Assembly: GCA_947396885.1 (NCBI GenBank)
Contig: OX377201.1
Location: 25,645,923 to 25,709,922 of the forward strand
Direction: 5' to 3'
DNA: 64,000 bases
From: Heligmosomoides polygyrus polygyrus
Lineage: Eukaryota > Nematoda > Chromadorea > Rhabditida > Heligmosomidae
Shown here in pieces: positions 13,301-20,873 of this stretch. Positions within the stretch are counted from its first letter, which is position 1, and every line of letters begins with the position of its first letter. The notes beneath the pieces were generated by a model that made no database searches, was not told the origin of the DNA, and saw only the letters and a program-made list of their open reading frames with translations. A program made the position numbers and the translations under genes.

Positions 13301-16300
13301 CTGTATCAATGTATCACCTGTCATGGAGTTGGTCATGGAGTTGCTCGAGCGGGCGCCAGCAGCGTCTCCATCCGTCCCTATCGTGTGCTAGAGTGCCTCA
13401 ATGGGTCCTCCTCGCCCGAGGAACACGAATAGGTTATATCGTTCAGGGCTTTCACAAAGAAGTCGACTAGCTCGTTGGTGGTCGTCCTGGTGTTCTCCTG
13501 ACATCCCGCGGAAGCCAGTCGGTGACGCCTCTCGTCTAGCGAATGTCTGCGAAGCGCATTACGTGGTCGGCCCACCTATTTTCGACGACGAACGTTCTGT
13601 ATTAAAATAAAGATCACTACTCGCTTTTACGACAAAGAGTGGAGTCGAATAGGTGGGCATGGAGTCGGACGTTCTTCGTCTTCTTCACTAATTTTTCGAC
13701 GCCTTTGGAAGCTCTCCAAGCCGCTCGTTTTATTCTGCCCTGCTCCGGCGCTAGGTCGTTGGTCTTGATGACGAGCACCCAGATACACGTAGTTGGAGCA
13801 TTCAGAGATGTTTGTGAACATCGTCTTCGTAAGATTCAGCTGCACTTCAACGTTCCCACATACACGATTGAAATCGGCCAGAATTCGTTGGCTGGTGCTC
13901 AGTGTTATGAGCACGACGTCGTCAGCAAAGCGAAGAGGGTGCAGTTGCCGGCCGTCGACCTTCACTCCAATGTCTTCCCGTTCTAGTTCGAGCATGTCGC
14001 TTTCGAAGGTGGCGCTGAAGAGCTTCGGGTATATGGTATCCCCTTGCCGAACCTCTCTCTTCACGTCGATGACGACGTCGTTGTAGAATGGTAAGATCTT
14101 GGTCGTGAATCCACTGTACAGGTGTCGAAGGACTCTGGTGCACTGAGTATGAGCAGTGCTTCGATGACCCATAGCCGTCCTACCGCGGCACTCTTGTCGA
14201 GGCCGCCTCGACCGACGCAAGGTGTTCTCGCCAGCTGGGTAAACAGCAGACGTGCATGTTCAAATTCAGGGCTTCCGATCGTCTCGTTGGTCGGATGGTC
14301 TAGGGGTATGATTCTCGCTTCGGGTGCGAGAGGTCCCGGGTTCGAATCCCGGTTCGGCCCAATGTTTTGCGATTAGCCGTGCTACCGTCTCAACAGAGTC
14401 GAATGCCTTCTTCAGGTCGATGAACGTAAGAAGCAGCGGCAACTTGTACTGTGGTCATTCCTTCGACTTTCTACTGATCCCGTTCAGCGTGACGGAGCGA
14501 TCGCATAATTCTAGGAAGCGCAAATGGGTTGACAATGGTTTTTGAAAATCTGTCGTTATAACTCCTTTAGCTACCTTAGTTCTGCAGACCACGTTAGAGG
14601 GCATACGGCTTCTCTCAATACTTCCGTCATTGAACGCACTCTGCTCCAAGAAGCAGAAGCATTAGTTAAATCTCTTCTGAATAGATGAAGGGATTAATTA
14701 CAGAGACATATTTCTTCGATCTTTCGCACAAATAACATAAGCGCTCAGTAGTAGCATATTCTTCCCATTCGACAAGAGAGTGGCGCCTTTCTGGCGCGAT
14801 TAGACTACTCTCCAGCATACGCTTAATAGTACATCAGCTTAGGTGATATTGTCTTCACAGTGGCACTCTTAAAGCGAAAGTGGTTGATTTAAGATAGAAC
14901 TCGGCGACGGTCATCTTCCGTGGAGCAAAATGAGAGACGAGGCGGCCATCAAGGCCAGTAAGCAGGAGACGACCGTCGAGAAGTTGTGTGAGAAGCAGCC
15001 AAAAATGTTGAAGCTGGCCGAGGTTGGCGTACTCTTTATTATGACCTTTTAGCAATAAACTGACTGGGCTAGAAAGAAGATCTTATCGTGGCTTAAAACC
15101 TTACCAGGGAAGGGTCTCAGGCGTAGGTCTAAACGGGGGAAATGGATAGTAGTGCGAGAATCCCCACCCTTCGCGTAGTAGAAAAACACGTTTCGTTTTT
15201 GCTGACTCCTTGAATCAAAAGAGCTACGAGCCCTCAAAGGGGGGGGGGGGGGTACAGTAGCGCACCGTCAGCACGTGCCTACGTGCATGCGTGTGCACGC
15301 GTTGTTGTATGGGACGCGGCAGAAAAGGTCTGCAGCGAGCGAGACGGTGGCTCAGCAGGGTAAGGGGGCACTTCGCAGATGCTAGGGCAGGTGTTCGATC
15401 CCCGTGCCACGCAGTTTGCATTTTTCATGATTGCCGTCTTCTTTACCAATTTGCTTCTACATATCCTAAATATTTATTTCACTCTAAATTGTCAAACAAG
15501 GATCAGATTCGTGCTCAATGCGAAGTTTGGGCAAAAACGGGACTATGACCTCACCATTAATCACTACTACCTACTGTAATTTAACATACTCCAGGGTAAT
15601 ACGGAAAACGGATGTCCCTTTCGTGATCCCCATCCCAAATAACCTTCCTGGGAGAAGTTTGTGCGAAATCGGCGATTATGACCTCGACAGCCCTATTCAC
15701 CCTTACCTGCTCTAACCCATACCTTTATTAGGTCACTGTTTAACGTTCGCTGAAAAACACAAAACATTGTATAAATCAGAAGCTGAGAAAAGTGAGTGAA
15801 GAACAGCTCAAAGAAACCTTTGTTTGACAATTTAGAGTGAAATAAATGCGTAGGAGATGTGTAGGAAGTAAGCTGATTTAGACTGCCATAAGGCACGACT
15901 TTCACAACACTACTTTCACGACTCCAGAGGTCGAGGAGAGGTCGAAAAATTTTTTTCGCCCAAACCTCGCTCAAGGGGTTATTTGGGGTGCTGATCACGA
16001 ATTTTTTCAAATTTCGGCCGATTACGGTAGGTCATGGTAGGTACCGGTGACGGTGCAATACTGAGCCCCAATTTCGAGGGCCCGTAGCTCTTTGGGTTCA
16101 AGAACTCAGCAAAAACGAAACATGTTTTTCTACTACATTGAATGTGAAGATTCTTGCAGTACTATCCATTTCCTCCATTCAGATCTACGCCTGAGACCCT
16201 TCCCTGGTTAGTAGAACCTCATTTCAGAGCTTACCATTAGATGAGGGTGTTTAGCCTGAACTCTTACACACTTGGAAATGAAAATGAAACACTTGAAATG

Positions 16301-19140
16301 TGCTATTCTATGGAATGAATGTGGTAGCTGATTCATGCAGAACTCCACATTCCGACTAAAATCTTATATCTCGTATAAAGTTAAGGTGGCAGAAGGATTC
16401 ACTCGTGAGCTGTTTAGTTGTCTTTAGTGTCTTCATTGAGATTTAGTACGTGCTTGCGATGAAATACGAGACAATGCCGGACTACGACAAGGTGTTGAAG
16501 ATGCTCGAAAGCTGTCATCCTCCGGAAGTGAAGAAGAATGATCCGTACGACTGGCAGACCGTACCGTACGTTAACGTGATTCTGAGACTCTACAGTTGAT
16601 AAGGAAACCCACCGAAACTCGCTGGACTATGATGACAGCAGAATGGAGTTATTGTGAGAAATGTAACCAAGTGTGTGTATGAACTTCTCATAGAACTTTG
16701 ATTGGACACCTGGGTCAGATGGATGGGTGACAGATGAGTGGGGCATGAGCTGCTGGTGGCAAGTACGTAGGTTTTTTTTAGATGGTAACGTCCATCGTGG
16801 TGTCTGTAGGTTGGTTACGTTCGCTAAAACTGCAATCTCAACGTGTAGGAAGCCAAAATGTACGCCAAATTAAGGATCTGCACCCCAAAAACCTTCGTTA
16901 CGCAAAGCAAAAGGGGCCCTTCCCTCATCAGCCTTACTCACCGATCATTACCGTAGCTTACCGTAAAAGTGAAGGAAAAAGAACGGCGTTAATCGCTTGT
17001 GGGATGCGCCGCGTATACCACTTTAGCGACATGTGGAAATAATTTGAATGCGCATTTCGCCTCTGCGATGACTTGTGGTGGCCAGCCGATCTAGTCAGTA
17101 TTTTATCGTTCGCTGACTAGTCTGATAGCAAATGACCCCAGAATGGTGGAAGGTGGGATGGTTGGATTAGGCAACAAATGCGAGCCAGGAACCTGGAATC
17201 GGTTGCAGGCGACGGCCTGCACTTCCTCCAACTACGCTACCACGCGCCTAAAATATTTAAATAAATGAGTAAATAAAAATAACTACTAACTTTTCTTGTT
17301 AGTAAATCATGGTGAAATCCCAGTTTCTGATACCACAACACACTTAATACATTACATTTACTTTTTTGTGACCGCGTATTTTTAACTATCCGTGGACATG
17401 GTTAAACGTTATCAAAAGAATGACAGAGAACTCGTTTAGAGGATGGATTTTGTAGTGTTAAGCATAGTTTTTGTGACAAGCATCTCAGGCTGCATCAAAA
17501 CACCTGTGTCTCAGTTGGAAGTGCCTTGAGAGATTGATACCCTTCTACGGTAGGCCATAAGGAGCCAGATTCATCACCGATTAAACCCGCGCGGAGTGGG
17601 TAGGGGTATAGATAACCACGAAGAAGCATTCGTATCCACTCCTTATCTACTCCTTATACCCCGCAGCTGGGGTTTTTTTTTAAAATGAATCCGGCCCTGA
17701 TTGGCTTCCTTCTTTTCGACAGAACCCGTCATAGTAGGGGAGGTTCCGTCAATAGTTTTCATGCAATACAGGGTGCGTAAAAAGTATTGACGTACCTAGT
17801 TTTTGTTTCAGCTCCAACTTTCTCTTTCTACTTTTCAAAGTTTTTGTGTGTTATTTTTGTTGTCTATATCGTGTTCAAAAAATATTCTTGTAAAAACTGA
17901 AGAAACATGATACCGTCGTGGTTATGGTGAGCCTTTTCTGGCTGCGGCTCTGTCATAACAGATGATGATTACAAGATGTTCAAGCACGATAACGTTCAAA
18001 TCAAAAATTATCAATCTCTGTCCGATAACGGCAAACGGATAAGGCGCGCAGGTGTGAACAGCTTCTCAGAAGAGCACAGCTTGAACATGAATCTGCTGGA
18101 TTACTCTTTCTAGGCGATTTTGGAGAATGAGGTCTGGACTACTTTCAACAGAAGTGACCAGTCGCAGAAGGCTACCCTGTTCGAAGCACGAAACAAAATG
18201 CAAGCGAATACTTGCGGCGCGTGCTCATGAATTTTTCCGTCGTTTTCGCTCCTGTATTCACAGTAAAGGAGCCATTGTCAATTACGAGTTATTCTATCGT
18301 GTTTGCAAGATCATTTTCCATATTTCTCAAATGAATATTTTGAAATTTGCTGCGCATTTCTATTTCCACAACAGCCATTTACTGCGTCAACACTTTTTAC
18401 GCACCCTGTAAAAACCATAATCCTGTGAGAAGGGATGAAGCGTCCGATATTAAAGGTATTCACGCTATTTTGGTTAAGTTGAGCAGTACAAGAATAACTG
18501 TTTAGAAATCGGGCAACCAGACCTTTAAAAGCGTGTCAATCTTTAACGACTTCTCACAGATCAAACGCGTAAAATTTTCCACTTTTTTACTATTTATTTA
18601 GTCAATGCATCGAAGAAACCTGTTACACAACAAACGTCAATAGAAAGGCTAAAATAAAACAAACAGAACACGATTAAAATTTTTGAAAATTGCTATAGCT
18701 CTATGTACATACGCTGGGGCAGCAGTAAGAAAAAGAAAAAACAAGAAAGAGCCTTTTGAAATAGACTGGTATAAGTATTCTCCCTATTGGTAGATGGGAA
18801 GATCTCCTAACGGGATTATTTTCTTTTGCCCAAACGCAAGGGCATGTGTGCTGAGCACGTTTAAAAATTAATAAAGTTTCGCGAATTCCACGACGAATGA
18901 CGAATGTACACGTCGCTTCAATCGTAGAAGTTGTTCAAATTCTAATCAACCTGTTTCCAGCTGTCAATTGGAGCACTTTGTGCAGCGACAAAAGCATGAG
19001 GTTGGCGAAAAGGTACGCATTTCAGCTGTCCTCATCGCAGAATGTCGAAGAAAACCTCATTTCAGCCAGGAGCAGCAGAAAACAAAAGGGACACAGAACA
19101 TCTCTCGATTGCCAGCGATATGGACAAGGCCAGGCATTGA
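6948..19140 (+). CDS. CK1/TTBK-like protein kinase, ten-exon gene model
   Basis: Proposed exons: 6948-7368, 7525-7687 (acceptor may be 7531), 10288-10399, 12376-12525, 12576-12690, 12743-12897, 14894-15022, 16447-16565, 18961-19012, 19066-19140. All junction phases agree and the sum is 1491 nt (496 aa). The kinase domain runs from about residue 180 to 450. It shows a glycine-loop remnant DGGFAQVY (187-194), the ATP lysine in WAVKIES (K208), HRDLKPSN (297-304), D-Y-G in place of DFG (319-321), GTLRYVSLEAH and LPW. These are CK1-group signatures, and the pattern is nearest to the TTBK-like kinases expanded in nematodes. The predicted role is serine/threonine phosphorylation; the substrate is unknown. 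Large introns hold foldback elements, LINE pieces, a tRNA and a mariner MITE, yet no exon is broken. An AATAAA lies 74 nt after the stop. Least certain are the exon-2 acceptor, the weak exon-7 donor (GTTGGC) and the last two exons. Confidence 0.8.
7525..7687 (+). CDS. Kinase exon 2: start of kinase domain
   Basis: The exon encodes ...EGQVLLKKFKVEGLLADGGFAQVY and ends TATGC|GTGAGT (phase 2). The Gly-rich loop reads D-G-G-F-A-Q-V-Y, so the first glycine of GxGxxG is replaced. The acceptor is weak: AATAAAG| at 7524 or CCGAG| at 7530; both keep the frame. Confidence 0.75.
7925..8925. repeat. Foldback element A, copy 1 (inverted dimer with tRNA-like cores)
   Basis: The left arm (about 7925-8360) and right arm (about 8400-8925) are inverted copies. 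Examples are GGAGAGCTTTTGCGATGC on the left matching GCATCGCAAAAGCTCACC on the right, and a TTTTTGCTGAACGCTTTTTA block matching its complement near 8845. Each arm holds a tRNA-like core with A-box (TGGCGCAGCCGG) and B-box (GAGTTCGAGTCC): 8087-8157 on + and about 8690-8760 on -. It lies in intron 2 of the kinase gene. Arms are diverged, so this is not a recent duplication. Confidence 0.75.
10048..10163. mobile_element. Palindromic MITE P, copy 1
   Basis: This ~116-bp element begins GGCCTATGTTATACTTCG and ends with the complement CGAAGTATAACATAGGC. Its centre is GC-rich. TAA flanks both sides (10045-10047 and 10164-10166), consistent with a 3-bp TWA-type target duplication as made by PIF/Harbinger elements. 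A second copy is at 38934-39056. It is non-coding and could fold into a near-complete hairpin in transcripts of the kinase intron. Confidence 0.8.
10288..10399 (+). CDS. Kinase exon 3: ATP-lysine exon
   Basis: The exon encodes AIHEDTQTRWAVKIES followed by a basic stretch and EIMVLMLLRGK, ending AAG|GTGAGA (phase 0). K208 in WAVKIE is the invariant subdomain II lysine. E223 in KLEIMVL is the likely alpha-C glutamate. The acceptor is CTTTGAAG|; an in-frame TGA just upstream fixes the exon start. Confidence 0.85.
10497..11608. mobile_element. Foldback transposon B, copy 1
   Basis: The element starts CCAGGGAAGGGTCTCAGGCG and ends with the exact complement. Terminal inverted repeats extend about 130-145 bp (10497-10640 against 11465-11608). 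Inner blocks around 10858-10895 and 10985-11090 are also inverted at 11195-11235 and 11320-11420. A tRNA-like segment (GGTAGCTCAGCAGGGT) is at about 10728-10795. Flanks are TAA and CAA, close to a 3-bp duplication. It has no transposase, so it is non-autonomous. It sits in kinase intron 3. Confidence 0.8.
12376..12525 (+). CDS. Kinase exon 4: hinge and alpha-D region
   Basis: The exon encodes ANIPEIMAMGTC...HYIILELVGRNLSDLRRQLP...YRAMLQ. The I-I-L-E-L-V-G-x-N-L-x-D-L-R-R string is the CK1/TTBK hinge motif (compare V-M-T-L-x-G-x-x-L-A-D-L-R). The acceptor is CTTCCAG| and the donor is CAG|GTAAGA; both junctions are phase 0. Confidence 0.9.
12576..12690 (+). CDS. Kinase exon 5: catalytic loop
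   Basis: The exon encodes VTHALSLVHSIGFLHRDLKP followed by SN and ARIYLLDYG. HRDLKPSN gives the catalytic Asp (D299) and Asn (N304). The magnesium-binding DFG motif reads D-Y-G. A 50-nt intron precedes it (12526-12575) and the donor is TACG|GTATGT (phase 1). Confidence 0.93.
12743..12897 (+). CDS. Kinase exon 6: activation segment
   Basis: The exon encodes GLTRQYLDGSGQIRKPRES, then GMRGTLRYVSLEAHARHDLG and PNHDLIALVYSI. G-T-x-R-Y is the CK1-group activation-segment signature, and H-D-L-x-x-L-x-Y matches subdomain IX. It lacks the Ala-Pro-Glu triplet, as CK1 kinases do. The acceptor is CATTCAG| and the donor is ATA|GTATGT (phase 0). A 52-nt intron precedes it. Confidence 0.93.
13310..14460 (-). 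pseudogene. Decayed RTE-type LINE interrupted by a tRNA-bearing insert
   Basis: Minus-strand translation gives RTE reverse-transcriptase motifs: LKKAFDSVET (about 14385-14430), then VRQGDTI.PKLFSATFE, LRFADDVVLIT (catalytic DD) and NLTKTMF. A C-terminal DFFVKALN.. block follows at about 13400-13590. There are several frameshifts, and the segment between the RT core and the C-terminus is missing. About 190 bp including a tRNA-Pro gene interrupts the RT domain between 14170 and 14385. The whole lies in kinase intron 6. Confidence 0.85.
14289..14360 (+). tRNA. tRNA-Pro (anticodon CGG)
   Basis: The 72-nt sequence folds fully as a tRNA. The 7-bp acceptor stem is GGTCGGA with TTCGGCC (two G-T wobbles) and the discriminator base is C. 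The anticodon arm is CTCGC/GCGAG with loop TTCGGGT, giving anticodon CGG at 14321-14323 (codon CCG). The T arm is CCGGG/CCCGG with loop TTCGAAT, and A and B boxes are both intact. TTTT at 14365-14368 can end Pol III transcription. It lies inside a decayed RTE LINE within a kinase intron. Loss of function cannot be seen from the sequence; all stems pair. Confidence 0.9.
14894..15022 (+). CDS. Kinase exon 7
   Basis: The exon encodes IELGDGHLPWSKMRDEAAIK and continues ASKQETTVEKLCEK...MLKLAE. The E-L-x-x-G-x-L-P-W motif is subdomain X of CK1/TTBK kinases. The acceptor is TTTAAG| and both ends are phase 0. The donor GTTGGC is weak, so the 3' end is the less certain one. Confidence 0.88.
15104..16207. 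mobile_element. Foldback transposon B, copy 2
   Basis: Same family and orientation as 10497-11608. It has the same termini (CCAGGGAAGGGTCTCAGG...) and is flanked by TTA on both sides (15101-15103 and 16208-16210), a clean 3-bp target duplication. It contains a run of about 13 G at 15240-15252 and a tRNA-like core at about 15345-15412 (GGTGGCTCAGCAGGGT...GTTCGATCCCC). It lies in kinase intron 7. Confidence 0.85.
16447..16565 (+). CDS. Kinase exon 8: end of kinase domain
   Basis: The exon encodes YVLAMKYETMPDYDKVLKML, then a short acidic/basic stretch and DPYDWQTVP. L-x-Y-x-x-x-P-D-Y is the conserved subdomain XI motif, and PYDW marks the usual end of the TTBK/CK1 domain. The acceptor is GATTTAG| (phase 0). 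The donor CC|GTACGT (phase 2) is preferred; without it the frame stops at 16599 (TGA), a possible alternative end. Confidence 0.85.
17045..17260 (-). repeat. tRNA-derived SINE fragment
   Basis: Antisense copy of the SINE whose best copy is at 41826-42165. It contains GACTTG.GGTGGCCAGCCGAT and a tRNA-like head near 17175-17250 (complement of the TAGCG.AGT..G A box), and has decayed. Confidence 0.65.
17563..17698. mobile_element. Short MITE, GGxCCxGATTCATCA family
   Basis: The ends GAGCCAGATTCATCACCGAT and ...AAATGAATCCGGCCC are inverted copies and flank about 100 bp including TCCTTATCTACTCCTTATACCCC. Related ends are seen at 757, 9040, 26053 and 61978-62125. It is non-coding. Confidence 0.6.
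17769..18408. mobile_element. Tc1/mariner-type MITE
   Basis: The element starts CAGGGTGCGTAAAAAGT and ends ACTTTTTACGCACCCTG, with TA on both sides (17767-17768 and 18409-18410), the standard Tc1/mariner target duplication. The 640-bp interior carries only broken frames, so it is a deletion derivative or a decayed copy. It lies in kinase intron 8. Confidence 0.85.
18961..19012 (+). CDS. Kinase exon 9 (C-terminal tail)
   Basis: CTGTTTCCAG| precedes CQLEHFVQRQKHEVGEK. The one leftover base completes the proline codon split at exon 8. The donor is AAG|GTACGC. If the following 53-nt intron is not removed, the frame instead continues as a basic tail to a stop at 19174. Confidence 0.6.
19066..19140 (+). 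CDS. Kinase exon 10 (terminal)
   Basis: CCTCATTTCAG| opens a 24-residue end PGAAENKRDTEHLSIASDMD...ARH and stop TGA at 19138-19140. The intron before it (53 nt) matches the other short introns of this gene. AATAAA is at 19214-19219. Confidence 0.55.
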   Translation, partial: PGAAENKRDTEHLSIASDMDKARH

Positions 19141-19213
19141 CTCGAAAAAAGAGATTGTCAAGAAGAAACCGTAACAATTATAAAGCAACATGCTAACACC
19201 TTTCACTTATAAA

Positions 19214-19219
19214 AATAAA
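19214..19219 (+). terminator. Polyadenylation signal of the kinase gene
   Basis: AATAAA lies 74 nt downstream of the proposed stop codon and is followed by T-rich sequence. Confidence 0.6.
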
Positions 19220-20019
19220 CGATCTTCCTTTTTTGTCTGAGGTTATTCCTCATTCGCGAGGAAGAAGCATCTTTTCAACTGCCATTTTGAAAGTGGAAGC
19301 GAGTTTTAAGTTGCAATGAATGTTGCTGATGTAGAACATCTTTGCAAGAAAAGGCAAATATGGTAGCAATCTTATTTTTAATTAAGATTGAGAACTGTGC
19401 TATTTTACTCTTCAATGGGACACTTCTTGGATGATAAACCACGGAGATTTATCCCTTCTGTTGTCGAATAAAGCCAGCTGAACCTTATTGCCAGCAGGGA
19501 GGGCGGAATTTCTGTTTTCTGATTTTCTAGCTGTTTTGGATTTTTTTGTGTTTTCTGGGAAATTAGCTAAAAATTGGCCAGAAAACAGAAAACAGAGCTG
19601 CGAGCGAAAAAAAAGAAATTATGGAATTCCAACAAAAAGCACCAAAATAGTATCATAGAATTATGAGATTCGTTCCAGAATATGTTTCTGGAAAGTTTTA
19701 AATTGCAAGCATGTGGCGTTTTTGGATGTGGTCGATGGAAAACAGGAATTGCGCCATACACTCGTGAATTATGTCGATTTGTTTATTTGATGGATTGTAT
19801 AAGTGCTGCTGGCATGAGGTCCCTTCATAGGACATTTCTCGTCTCTCATATTATAATTTATTCGTTGGCTGTCTGGTCTCAAGTTCGTCGGAAAGCTGTG
19901 TTTCCGGTGGCAAGGGGGCAAATCTAGTCGAAGTTTTGCCACCTGAACAGGTGACGTCTTTCTTTCACAGGACCTGGTTTCGATCGATTGCGTGCAAGGA
20001 ATCGAATCCTGGATCAACT

Positions 20020-20829
20020 ATGCCGCGTACTAGGTCTTCGCGTGTTCCAGCTACGCAGCCCAAACGAAGCGGCTCAAGAGCAACATCTACTCCTGTTCAT
20101 CCCGAGGAGTGCGAATCAAGCCTGAGGACGTTTGCAGAAGACGCTTCGGCTGCAAGTTACATCAAGGTCATTATCGACCTATTGATGGAGACAAAAGAAG
20201 AGATCAGGGAGCTGAGGCGCATCAACGCTGACATGGCTCAACAGGTATCAGATCTAAGAAGCGAGAATGCGGCTCTGAAGCAAGAATTAAATGTTTTGAA
20301 GTCCAATTCTAATGACGTGATTGTTTCGGACTTAGTCACATCGTCCGTGCACGCAAGTAATGTAGTTGAGGATCCCGATCTCAAACGTTCGCTCGTTGTT
20401 AGTGGTGTACCTGAATTACATTGTTCAAGTGCTATCGCCAGAGTGAATCATGATTTTAATTGTATAAGTGACATTTTAGATTTCCTCAATGTTGAGTGCT
20501 TGCCTGTTTCTGTCTATCGCTTAGGAAAGCCGAAACCTAACGAGCCTAGACTTCTCAAAGTCGTTTTACCTTCTGCTCGCTTACAAATGGACGCTGCCAA
20601 AAGGGCCCCACGCTTGTGCTCTTTTCCTCATAAGGGAATTTTCATACGCCCGTCCCTTACCAGAGAGGAACGAGAGCGCAGACGTGAGCAATACTTTGCG
20701 AGCAAAAGCAGCTCTGTTGTAGAACGTTCTCAACATAGTAGTGCTCCTTTAATGTCTCCATCGATGGCCCTAAACTCCCAGCCGGACGCAGCTTTTTCTC
20801 CTACGGGTGTTCCTTCCGGGACTCCATAG
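20020..20829 (+). CDS. CR1 ORF1 protein (coiled coil, nucleic-acid binding type)
   Basis: The frame encodes 269 aa from ATGCCGCGTACT; a longer frame starts at 19936 but adds residues of no clear pattern. The N-terminus is basic (RTRSSR...KRSGSR). Residues about 50-100 form a predicted coiled coil with heptad Leu/Ile (IIDLLMETKEEIRELRRINA and LRSENAALKQELNVLK). After it comes KRSLVVSGVPEL and RLGKPKPNEPRLLKVVLPS, a pattern common to ORF1 proteins of nematode and insect CR1-like LINEs (RRM-like domain). Ser/Pro-rich C-terminus. The likely role is an RNA-binding chaperone of the element's particle. The frame is intact. Confidence 0.8.
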   Translation: MPRTRSSRVPATQPKRSGSRATSTPVHPEECESSLRTFAEDASAASYIKVIIDLLMETKEEIRELRRINADMAQQVSDLRSENAALKQELNVLKSNSNDVIVSDLVTSSVHASNVVEDPDLKRSLVVSGVPELHCSSAIARVNHDFNCISDILDFLNVECLPVSVYRLGKPKPNEPRLLKVVLPSARLQMDAAKRAPRLCSFPHKGIFIRPSLTREERERRREQYFASKSSSVVERSQHSSAPLMSPSMALNSQPDAAFSPTGVPSGTP

Positions 20830-20873
20830 GAGGACGAACATTCAAGGGTCTAAAAGACTGCAGATTTAGCTGC

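Noticed and set aside
15240..15252. G13 run as a G-quadruplex or control element
   Set aside because: It lies in a transposon copy and is absent from the other copy; probably slippage.
16566..16599. Read-through end of kinase exon 8 (stop at 16599) as the gene's terminus
   Set aside because: Possible, but a GTACGT donor just before it joins in phase to 18961 and leads to a stop followed by AATAAA; kept only as an alternative.
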